DNA from: Pseudomonas putida
GTDB taxonomy: Bacteria > Pseudomonadota > Gammaproteobacteria > Pseudomonadales > Pseudomonadaceae
Assembly: GCF_028682395.1 (NCBI RefSeq)
Contig: NZ_JANHLC010000002.1
Location: 124,001 to 188,000 of the forward strand
Reading direction: 5' to 3'
Length of the DNA stretch: 64,000 bases
Below, one piece after another: positions 57,154 to 64,000 of this stretch. Numbering within the stretch: position 1 is the stretch's first letter; every line of letters begins with the position of its first letter. Made by a program: the position numbers and the translations under genes. Under the pieces are notes generated by a model, which saw only the letters and a list, made by a program, of their open reading frames with translations, searched no databases and was not told where the DNA came from.

Positions 57154-57242
57154 TAGCCCGTAGCCGCTGTCGCGAGGCCGCACTAGGGCCGCAAGGCCCT
57201 TTGCGACCTGCGGCTCGATCGCCGCCTGGCGAGCCAGCGGCA
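57154..57242. repeat. REP-like hairpin cluster after metH
   Basis: AGGGCC-GCAA-GGCCCT (57185-57200) is a perfect hairpin with a GNRA loop. GTAGCCGCTGTCGCGAGG and GCCTGGCGAGCCAGCGG flank it. This looks like degenerate Pseudomonas intergenic repeats and may help end metH transcription. Confidence 0.5.
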
Positions 57243-57305
57243 GCCTTTCATCCTCGCGCCAAAGAGCGGCTATGCTCTCTGGACACTCATAGTGTCGAGG
57301 GATCT

Positions 57306-57524
57306 ATGGACGAGCCACTGGACAACAAGCCGCCAACCTTCTGGCAGATGCTGCACAGCGTAGTGGCCGCCGCCTTTGGCGTCCAAAGCGCGAAGAACCG
57401 CGCCCGGGACTTCACCCACGGCAAACCCAGCCACTTTGTCATTCTGGGTCTGCTGTTCACGGCCGTATTTGCCTTGACGCTGCTGGGCATCGTCAAGCTG
57501 GTCCTGCACCTGGCCGGCGTCTGA
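57306..57524 (+). CDS. DUF2970 small membrane protein
   Basis: The 72-residue protein reads PPTFWQMLHSVVAAAFGVQSAKNRARDFTHGKPSHFVILGLLFTAVFALTLLGIVKLVL, the DUF2970 pattern: a short FxQMxxSVxAAxFGVQ segment, then one membrane helix. Function is unknown. AGGGATCT precedes ATG 57306; the open frame to 57201 has no support. It converges with the periplasmic binding-like gene. Confidence 0.8.
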   Translation: MDEPLDNKPPTFWQMLHSVVAAAFGVQSAKNRARDFTHGKPSHFVILGLLFTAVFALTLLGIVKLVLHLAGV

Positions 57525-57530
57525 GCGTCA

Positions 57531-58616
57531 TCAGCGCAACAGCAATTGGACCGAGAAGGGATAACGCCAGCCCAGTGCATGCCCCTTTGCGCTGAGCGCC
57601 TTGAAGTCGACGTCGTAGTGCCGGGAAGCGCCAGGATCGAGCAAGCGCCGGGCCTGGCGCCCATCGATCAGCTGCAACAACGGCAATTGCTGGTCCTGCC
57701 CGCCGTAACGGGTGAAATCGATGCCTTGGGCATGGTCGCTCAACAACACCATGGCCCAGCCACCGATAGAGAAATGCCCTGCCATCAGCACACTCAAGCG
57801 GCCATCAATGCGCGCCTGGAGAATCGCGGGCGAGCTGTTCACGGCACTGAACAACACATCCTTGCCCGGCACTCGCCCGGTGTCTTCCAACGCCTGCATG
57901 GCCCCCAGGGCCATTTCGTCATTGGCTGACCAGACCAGTTGGATCAGCGGATAGCGACCAAATAACTGCCGGGCCTGCTCATAGGCACGCTCGCGACTCC
58001 ATTCGCCATACACCAGCTGGCGCAAGCGCACATTGGGGTGTTCCGCCAGCGCCCGGTGTAGGCCTTTTTCACGCAGTTGCGCGGCCGGTGTGATCTTCAT
58101 CCCGGAAAACGCCAGCAGCTCGATTGGCTCGCCAGGCGCCTCGCGCTCGCGCAAACGCACCAGCTCCTTGAGCATCCGGTAGCCGGCCTCTTCGTCATTG
58201 GCGACCACGCTGCCGAGCAATTCGGGATGGCTACGCCCACGATCACCGAGCAGCTTCAACTGATCGGCCGTCAGCGTGTTATTGACCAGCAGCAGCTTGA
58301 CCCCGCTGCCCTGGGACAGACGCAGGATCTCGGGGGCCACGTACTGCTCGTTGACCACCACTAGGTAGTCCGGCCTGTCCGGCCCCTGGAGCGCTTCGCG
58401 GGCCTGGAGGAGCGTGGTGGCGGGCTGACGCTCGGCGTATTGCACGCGCAGGTCCAGCCCCAGATCGGTCGCACCCGCCTGCATAAATTGCGTGTAGCTG
58501 ACCCAGAACGTTTCCGTGGACTCGCCCGGATTGAGGAACAGCACTGAGGTTGCCTGGGCAACCGAGCAAAACGGCACACTCAAGGCCAGTAACCACGTGC
58601 CCAACACCTTCGACAT
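57531..58616 (-). CDS. Periplasmic sugar-binding-like (type I) protein
   Basis: The 361-residue protein has a signal peptide ending VAQAT and a type I periplasmic-binding fold (VLFLNPGESTETFWVSYTQFMQAGATDLGLDLRV, then LIQLVWSANDEMALGAMQALEDTG). No ABC permease or ATPase gene is next to it, so it may serve signalling or a distant transporter. The ligand is unknown. Homologs are annotated as ABC substrate-binding proteins. Confidence 0.8.
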   Translation of the reverse strand: MSKVLGTWLLALSVPFCSVAQATSVLFLNPGESTETFWVSYTQFMQAGATDLGLDLRVQYAERQPATTLLQAREALQGPDRPDYLVVVNEQYVAPEILRLSQGSGVKLLLVNNTLTADQLKLLGDRGRSHPELLGSVVANDEEAGYRMLKELVRLREREAPGEPIELLAFSGMKITPAAQLREKGLHRALAEHPNVRLRQLVYGEWSRERAYEQARQLFGRYPLIQLVWSANDEMALGAMQALEDTGRVPGKDVLFSAVNSSPAILQARIDGRLSVLMAGHFSIGGWAMVLLSDHAQGIDFTRYGGQDQQLPLLQLIDGRQARRLLDPGASRHYDVDFKALSAKGHALGWRYPFSVQLLLR

Positions 58617-58738
58617 GGTGACCCCAAGCCCGCAGAAATTCGTCGTGCATTATAGCTAGCAAAGTACTGGCATTACTCGACGAATTCACCGGCATGACCG
58701 ACCAGTCTGTCGGCCCGGGCTTGGGGTAGAGCGGTTTT

Positions 58739-58852
58739 CTACTGGTGGCTCACCCAGAACACGCCGGTTGCCACCACTAGGATGATGATAAACAGAATGG
58801 CCCAAGCATCGACGCTGCTATCGCTTTTCCCAGCTTTGGAAGGATTGCTCAT
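58739..58852 (-). CDS. 37-residue single-helix membrane protein
   Basis: The frame encodes a polar N-terminus (MSNPSKAGKSDSSVDAW), one helix (AILFIIILVVATGVFWV) and a short tail. AGAGG lies eight bases before the ATG. It lies 122 bases upstream of the periplasmic binding-like gene in the same direction. Its shape is that of small conserved inner-membrane proteins; function unknown. Confidence 0.6.
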   Translation of the reverse strand: MSNPSKAGKSDSSVDAWAILFIIILVVATGVFWVSHQ

Positions 58853-59100
58853 CGCTATCGCCTCTTGTCGGTTTTATCGGTGATTGCTCGAAGACACGTC
58901 CAGAGTAAAGTCGAGCCTTGCCCTTATCACAAGTAAGGGTATGGCGAGAGTGATTTTCATTAGTCGTTTTGGTTCTTTACATATACTCAAACATCACTTT
59001 TGCGCATAACTACAAACTGTTATCGTGCGCCGGCTCCGCCAAGGAGTGCGCGGCCGTGCGCGCAGATATGCTGTAAAAGCAGCCTGAGAACAGGACCTAT

Positions 59101-60759
59101 ATGTACGTATACGACGAGTACGATCAGCGGATCATCGAGGACCGCGTCAAGCAGTTCCGGGATCAGACCCGACGCTATTTGGCAGGCGAGCTGAGCGAAG
59201 AAGAATTCCGCCCCTTGCGTTTGCAAAATGGCCTTTATGTCCAGCGCTTCGCCCCGATGCTGCGCGTGGCCGTGCCCTATGGCCAATTGACCTCGCGCCA
59301 GACGCGGATGATGGCCAAGATCGCTCGCGACTACGACAAGGGCTACGCCCATATCAGTACCCGCCAGAACGTGCAGTTCAACTGGCCGGCCCTGGAAGAC
59401 GTTCCCGATATCCTCGAGGAACTGGCGACCGTGCAGATGCACGCGATCCAGACGAGCGGCAACTGCCTGCGCAACGTCACCACCGACCAGTTTGCCGGTG
59501 TCGCGGCCGACGAGATGATCGACCCACGCCCATGGTGTGAAATCGTTCGTCAGTGGACGACCTTCCACCCGGAATTCGCCTACCTGCCACGTAAATTCAA
59601 GATCGCGATCAATGGCTCGGCCTCCGATCGTGCAGCCATCGAAGTCCACGACATCGGCCTGGAACCGGTGTACAACGCCGCAGGCGAGCTGGGCTTCCGT
59701 GTACTGGTGGGTGGTGGCCTGGGCCGGACCCCGGTCATTGGCGCCTTTATCAACGAGTTCCTGCCGTGGCAGGACCTGTTGAGCTACCTCGATGCGATCC
59801 TGCGTGTGTACAACCGCTACGGACGTCGCGACAACAAATACAAGGCCCGGATCAAGATCCTGGTCAAGGCCCTGACGCCGGAAGTCTTCGCCGAGAAGGT
59901 CGAGGCGGAAATGGCCCACCTGCGCGGTGGCCAGACCACTCTGACCGATGCCGAAGTCCATCGTGTCGCCAAGCACTTCGTCGATCCGGACTACAAGGCC
60001 CTGACCGATCAGAGCGCCGAGCTCGCCGCCCTGGATCAGGCGCACCCCGGTTTTGCCCGCTGGCGCAGCCGCAACACCCTGGCCCACAAGAAGCCTGGCT
60101 ATGTCGCCGTGACCTTGTCACTGAAACCTACCGGGGTCGCACCGGGCGACATCACCGACAAACAGCTCGACGGCGTAGCCAACCTGGCGGATCGCTACAG
60201 CTTCGGCCAATTGCGCACCTCCCACGAGCAAAACGTGATTCTGGCGGACGTCGAGCAAAGCCAGCTGTTCACCCTGTGGGGCGAACTGCGCGAGCAAGGC
60301 TTCGCCACGCCGAACGTCGGCCTGCTGACCGATATCATCTGCTGCCCGGGCGGTGATTTCTGCTCCCTGGCCAACGCCAAGTCGATCCCGATTGCCGAGT
60401 CGATCCAGCGCCGTTTCGACGACCTGGACTACCTGTTCGATATCGGCGAGCTGGACCTGAATATCTCCGGTTGCATGAATGCCTGCGGCCATCACCATGT
60501 CGGCCATATCGGCATCCTGGGCGTGGACAAGAAAGGCGAAGAGTTCTACCAGGTCTCCCTGGGTGGCAGCGCCAGCCGCGACGCCAGCCTGGGCAAGATC
60601 CTCGGCCCCTCGTTCGCGCAGGAAGCCATGCCCGATGTGATCGAAAAACTGATCGACGTCTATGTGGAAAAACGTACGGAAGACGAGCGGTTTATCGACA
60701 CCTTCCAGCGTATCGGCATCGACCCCTTCAAGGAGCGCGTCTATGCAGCGAATCATTAA
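59101..60759 (+). CDS. cysI: Assimilatory sulfite reductase, CysI type
   Basis: The 552-residue protein has the two-lobe nitrite/sulfite reductase fold. The siroheme-4Fe-4S ligands are Cys415, Cys421, Cys458 and Cys462 (CCPGGDFC and SGCMNACGHHH). It reduces sulfite to sulfide for cysteine synthesis. The 248-base region upstream is AT-rich and should hold the CysB-dependent promoter. The DUF934 gene overlaps its 3' end by 17 bases. Confidence 0.94.
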   Translation: MYVYDEYDQRIIEDRVKQFRDQTRRYLAGELSEEEFRPLRLQNGLYVQRFAPMLRVAVPYGQLTSRQTRMMAKIARDYDKGYAHISTRQNVQFNWPALEDVPDILEELATVQMHAIQTSGNCLRNVTTDQFAGVAADEMIDPRPWCEIVRQWTTFHPEFAYLPRKFKIAINGSASDRAAIEVHDIGLEPVYNAAGELGFRVLVGGGLGRTPVIGAFINEFLPWQDLLSYLDAILRVYNRYGRRDNKYKARIKILVKALTPEVFAEKVEAEMAHLRGGQTTLTDAEVHRVAKHFVDPDYKALTDQSAELAALDQAHPGFARWRSRNTLAHKKPGYVAVTLSLKPTGVAPGDITDKQLDGVANLADRYSFGQLRTSHEQNVILADVEQSQLFTLWGELREQGFATPNVGLLTDIICCPGGDFCSLANAKSIPIAESIQRRFDDLDYLFDIGELDLNISGCMNACGHHHVGHIGILGVDKKGEEFYQVSLGGSASRDASLGKILGPSFAQEAMPDVIEKLIDVYVEKRTEDERFIDTFQRIGIDPFKERVYAANH

Positions 60760-61237
60760 GAACAACGAAGTCATCGACGAAACCTGGCACCTGCTGCCCA
60801 AGGACGCGAGCTTCGACGGCATCTCCAATTGCGACGACCTGATCGTCCCGCTGGCCCTGTGGCGTGACCACGGTCACGCCCTCAAGGCCCGCGATGGCGG
60901 CTTGGGTGTGTGGCTGGACGCCGATGAAGAAGCCGAGGAAATCGGCGCCGACGTGGCGCATTTCCAGGTCATCGCCCTGAATTTCCCGGCCTTTACCGAC
61001 GGACGCAACTACTCCAATGCGCGCCTGCTGCGTGATCGCTACGGCTACAAGGGCGAGCTACGGGCAATTGGCGACGTGTTGCGCGACCAGTTGTTCTATC
61101 TGCACCGCTGCGGCTTCGATGCCTATGCCCTGCGGGCCGACAAGGACCCCTACGAAGCGCTGGAAAGCCTCAAGGACTTCTCGGTGACCTACCAGGCCGC
61201 CACTGACGAGCCGCTGCCGCTGTTCCGTCGACGCTAA
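60743..61237 (+). CDS. DUF934 protein linked to sulfite reduction
   Basis: The 164-residue protein has the DUF934 pattern (LWLDADEEAEEIGADVAHFQVIALNFPAFTDGRNYSNARLLRDRYGYKGELRAIGDVLRDQLFYLHRCGFDAY). It is always found next to cysI-type sulfite reductases in pseudomonads. It probably helps the reductase receive electrons or assemble siroheme; the role is unproven. ATG 60743 starts inside the end of cysI. Confidence 0.9.
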   Translation: MQRIIKNNEVIDETWHLLPKDASFDGISNCDDLIVPLALWRDHGHALKARDGGLGVWLDADEEAEEIGADVAHFQVIALNFPAFTDGRNYSNARLLRDRYGYKGELRAIGDVLRDQLFYLHRCGFDAYALRADKDPYEALESLKDFSVTYQAATDEPLPLFRRR

Positions 61238-61251
61238 AGCCTGCAGGAACC

Positions 61252-61293
61252 AAAAAGCCCCGCCATCCGGTCATCCGGATGGCGGGGCTTTTT
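61252..61293. terminator. Bidirectional terminator between DUF934 gene and sohB
   Basis: A 15-base stem (AGCCCCGCCATCCGG against CCGGATGGCGGGGCT) is flanked by A and T runs on either side. Confidence 0.92.
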
Positions 61294-61329
61294 CATGGCG
61301 TAGCGTTCTTACACGCCAGGGGTGCGTGT

Positions 61330-62349
61330 TTACCAGTAGCGCTGCTGGGTCAACCGGCTCCACCACGTCAGCAACACGCGATCAACCGAACCGCTGGCCG
61401 CCAACCCCACCCGCTCTTGCAGGCTTTTGCGCTCGCTGTAGTGCAGATGGAACAGCTCCGCGTCCTTGGCCCGTTGCGCCAGGTATTCGTCGCTGGTCTT
61501 GAGCTCATCCACTAATTGTTTGTCCAACGCCGCCACACCCAGCCAGATCTCGCCGGTGGCTACTTCATCAATGGCCAGTTGCGGGCGATAGCGCGACACA
61601 AAGTCCTTGAACAACTGATGGGTGACATCCAGGTCTTCCTGGAACTTCTCCCGGCCCTTCTCGGTATTTTCACCAAACACGGTCAGGGTACGCTTGTACT
61701 CACCGGCGGTGAGCACTTCAAAATCGATATCGTGTTTTTTCAGCAAGCGGTTGACGTTGGGCAACTGGGCGACCACGCCAATGGAGCCAAGAATGGCAAA
61801 CGGCGCGCTGATAATCTTCTCGCCGATACACGCCATCATGTAGCCACCGCTGGCCGCAACCTTGTCGATGCACACGGTCAGCGGCACGCCGGCCTGGCGG
61901 ATCCGCGCCAGTTGCGAAGAGGCCAGGCCATAGCTGTGCACCATGCCGCCACCACTTTCCAGGCGCAGGACCACTTCATCCTTGGGCGTGGCCAGGGTCA
62001 GCAGCGCGGTGATCTCATGGCGCAGGCTATCGGTGGCCGAGGCTTTGATATCACCATCGAAATCCAACACAAACACCCGGGGCTTGCTCTCGACCGGTTT
62101 CTTCTGTTTCTTCTCGCTCTTGCCCTGTTGCTTGCGCAACGCCTTGAGCTGATCCTTGTCGAGCAGGCTCTGCTCCAGGCGCTCGCGCAGGCCTTTGTAG
62201 AAATCGTTGAGCTTGCTGACCTGCAACTGGCCAGGCTTGCGCCGGCCTTTGCTACGCAGCGCAGCGGCGGTGATCAATACCACCAGGATGGCGACGACCA
62301 AGGTAACGGTTTTAGCCAGAAAACTTGCGTACTCGGCAAGAAACTCCAC
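61330..62349 (-). CDS. sohB: SohB-type signal-peptide-peptidase-like serine protease
   Basis: The 339-residue protein has an N-terminal membrane helix, a basic coiled stretch and an S49 protease domain with Ser167 (DKVAASGGYMMACIG) and Lys219 (TAGEYKRTLT) as the catalytic dyad. SohB is an inner-membrane periplasmic protease related to SppA. It converges with the cysI operon. Confidence 0.93.
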   Translation of the reverse strand: MEFLAEYASFLAKTVTLVVAILVVLITAAALRSKGRRKPGQLQVSKLNDFYKGLRERLEQSLLDKDQLKALRKQQGKSEKKQKKPVESKPRVFVLDFDGDIKASATDSLRHEITALLTLATPKDEVVLRLESGGGMVHSYGLASSQLARIRQAGVPLTVCIDKVAASGGYMMACIGEKIISAPFAILGSIGVVAQLPNVNRLLKKHDIDFEVLTAGEYKRTLTVFGENTEKGREKFQEDLDVTHQLFKDFVSRYRPQLAIDEVATGEIWLGVAALDKQLVDELKTSDEYLAQRAKDAELFHLHYSERKSLQERVGLAASGSVDRVLLTWWSRLTQQRYW

Positions 62350-62566
62350 GGGACAACCTCAATGGCTTTAAAACGGCCATTGTAGGAGCATTGTCCGAGG
62401 CGCGTCTAACTCCGTTGTTCGCTTACGCACCGCCCTCGGTGTCGCCCTATAGACCGAGGCTGCACACTTAAAAGGCCGCAGCCTCCAAGGCTATAATCCG
62501 CGCAGCCAGAGCCCCTCACCATGGGCCAGAGGCTCGAAATAGAACCACCTACAAGGATTTTCCTGC

Positions 62567-63274
62567 GTGACCGTCAAACTGTTAAGCGCCCTTTTGCTCA
62601 CCCCCGTCCTCGCCCTCAATGGTTGTTCGCACTACGCCCCCGGCTATGATGGCTGGACGCGCGAGCAAGTAGCGCAGATCAAGCAGAGTGCCCGCGAGCG
62701 CGATGGGCGCTACCCGCACAATGACCACAGCCTGCTTGGGGTCGACTACGCGAGTTTCAATCCGCAAGGCTATCGCCCGGCGCTCCTCGGACTGGCCGCC
62801 CACTGCCCATCCGTGCCCTATGCCCACTCACGCCAGATCGACGCGGTCAGAATCGATACCGCCGTCTGCCTCGACAGCGAGGGCCGGGTACTGCGGATTT
62901 TGCAGGACCTGAGCAGTACCGACGCACCCAGCCTGGGGCGGCTGGTCGCGTTGGTTGGGGACGAGATCAGGCAGAACTACGGCAACGGCGTCACGGCCGG
63001 TCTCGACAATCGTTTTATCAGCAAAGCCGAATATCGGCAGATTTACGTCACGGGATCCCCGACACGCGAGCAGCTGCTGCACTACGCACAGACGCGGATC
63101 AGTGACCATATCGTCAGCATCCGCCCGGACTGGCGGACCAAGCGCCAGGATCCGACGCTCGGCCAAGACCATTTCTATCTGGATATCCGCTTTCAGGGCT
63201 ATGACGCGTATGTCAGCGAGGCAGACCGCTTGCGTAGCCAGCGCCTCAAGGATCGGTTGAACGCGCCAGACTGA
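62567..63274 (+). CDS. Lipoprotein of unknown function
   Basis: The 235-residue protein starts at GTG (62567) with a lipoprotein signal (LLSALLLTPVLALNGC). AAGGA lies nine bases before the start. The body (FNPQGYRPALLGLAAHCPSVPYAHSRQIDAVRIDTAVCLDSEGRVLRILQDLSS) fits no domain I recognise. It is probably anchored in the outer membrane. It is divergent from sohB. Confidence 0.75.
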   Translation: MTVKLLSALLLTPVLALNGCSHYAPGYDGWTREQVAQIKQSARERDGRYPHNDHSLLGVDYASFNPQGYRPALLGLAAHCPSVPYAHSRQIDAVRIDTAVCLDSEGRVLRILQDLSSTDAPSLGRLVALVGDEIRQNYGNGVTAGLDNRFISKAEYRQIYVTGSPTREQLLHYAQTRISDHIVSIRPDWRTKRQDPTLGQDHFYLDIRFQGYDAYVSEADRLRSQRLKDRLNAPD

Positions 63275-63509
63275 ACGCCACAGCCCCGGCCGCAATGGCC
63301 GGGGCGCTGTCGCTGACCCCAGCAGCAACGCATGACAGCGCCGCCTAACCCATCGCGAAGAAGCCCGCAGCCAGGCCGCCGCACCGGCGCAGAACAGCCT
63401 GCCACAGGCCTCCAACAAGATTTTCAAACAAGCGTATGTTTTTTGATTGACAGGCCCGCGCCATCCCCATAACCTCGCCTGACTTTCAACGTACCGGGAC
63501 GACGCGGAC

Positions 63510-64000
63510 GTGGGCAGCATCTACCTGATTCGACATGGCCAGGCCTCTTTCGGCGCAGACGACTACGACGTACTGTCGCCACTGGGCATCCGCCAATCCG
63601 AGGTCTTGGGCGAGCATCTGGCGCAACTGGGCCTGAGCCTGGACCGGTGCCTGGCCGGCGATCTGCGTCGCCAGCAACATACGGCCAGCAGCGCCCTGGC
63701 GCAGTTCGCCAAGGTCGGCCTGCCGGTACCGGTGCTGGAAGTCGATCCGGCCTTCAACGAATTCGACGCCGACGCCATTATCCGCGCCCTGCTCCCCAGC
63801 CTGCTGGACCGTGAGCCCAAGGCCCGGGAAGCGCTGCGCAACGGCGCGCAGCATCGTGCCGAGTTTCAGCGGGTGTTCGCCCTGATCATCGAACGCTGGC
63901 TGGAGGGCGACTACGACAGCCCCGGCCTGGAAAGCTGGAGTGGTTTTGTCGAGCGTGTCGAAGCCGGCCTGCAACGCCTGCTCGAACACGCCGACAACAC
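63510..64000 (+). CDS. Histidine phosphatase family protein, partial
   Basis: The frame starts with GTG at 63510 and runs off the right edge after 163 codons. IYLIRHGQASFGADDYDVLSPLG carries the RHG phosphohistidine motif of the phosphoglycerate-mutase-like branch. A second conserved Arg lies in LAGDLRRQQHTASSAL. The substrate is unknown. Weak ribosome-binding context leaves the start slightly uncertain. Confidence 0.85.
   Translation, partial: MGSIYLIRHGQASFGADDYDVLSPLGIRQSEVLGEHLAQLGLSLDRCLAGDLRRQQHTASSALAQFAKVGLPVPVLEVDPAFNEFDADAIIRALLPSLLDREPKAREALRNGAQHRAEFQRVFALIIERWLEGDYDSPGLESWSGFVERVEAGLQRLLEHADN

Overview
The window is chromosomal DNA of a high-GC Pseudomonas, most likely from the P. 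fluorescens/P. putida side of the genus. Several things point that way: the complete ped/exa quinoprotein alcohol-oxidation region, cti, nfuA, metH, cysI followed by a DUF934 gene, a cbtBA-cobE-cobM operon under a cobalamin riboswitch, REP-like hairpins, and uniform GC-rich codon use. I found no tRNA, rRNA, insertion sequence, prophage or CRISPR array.

Layout. 0-9 kb: a partial MocR regulator divergent from an EamA exporter, a LysR remnant, two divergent L,D-transpeptidases, an AraC regulator, a thioesterase, and an operon of four lipoproteins (TPR, CsgG-like, DUF4810, DUF799). 9-16.5 kb: a SRPBCC protein, a DUF411 metal-binding protein behind a Cop-box-like site, a VTT membrane protein, a small unknown protein, a PAS hybrid kinase, a LysE exporter, a Cache-GGDEF cyclase and a PatB-type lyase. 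16.5-19.4 kb: an AT-richer stretch with an orphan fimbrial-type protein, then an acyl-CoA-dehydrogenase-like oxidoreductase.

19.7-38.4 kb is the quinoprotein region: pqqB, pqqA, exaC (aldehyde dehydrogenase), pedH (lanthanide-type dehydrogenase, Asp-Tyr-Asp), three periplasmic accessory proteins, pedF (cytochrome c550), pedE (calcium-type dehydrogenase, Asp-Phe-Ser), a secreted pentapeptide-repeat protein, pedR2/pedS2 with an unlisted 40-codon gene just upstream of pedS2, the PQQ-associated ABC module (binding protein, beta-propeller, ATPase, permease, CRSDCW protein) and the ExaE/AgmR-type regulator. Periplasmic alcohol oxidation passes electrons to the cytochrome and aldehydes go to ExaC. 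A roughly 20-bp partly palindromic element with core YTTRGTA lies upstream of four transcription starts. pqqCDE and a sensor kinase adjoining exaE are not in the window.

38.4-47.7 kb: an AstA-like acyltransferase with an Lrp-type regulator, then a tightly overlapped signalling operon of a triple-receiver hybrid kinase, CheR, a receiver-less CheB, a receiver-kinase and a single receiver, with another single receiver divergent. 47.8-50.2 kb: cobalamin riboswitch, cbtB, cbtA, cobE, cobM. 50.2-64 kb: nfuA, cti, metH, a DUF2970 protein, a periplasmic sugar-binding-like protein, a 37-residue membrane protein, cysI and DUF934, sohB, a lipoprotein, and a partial histidine phosphatase at the right edge.

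All functions come from reading motifs, gene order and signals in the sequence; no database search was possible. Starts were moved from the longest frame where a Shine-Dalgarno site, signal peptide or overlap supported it.
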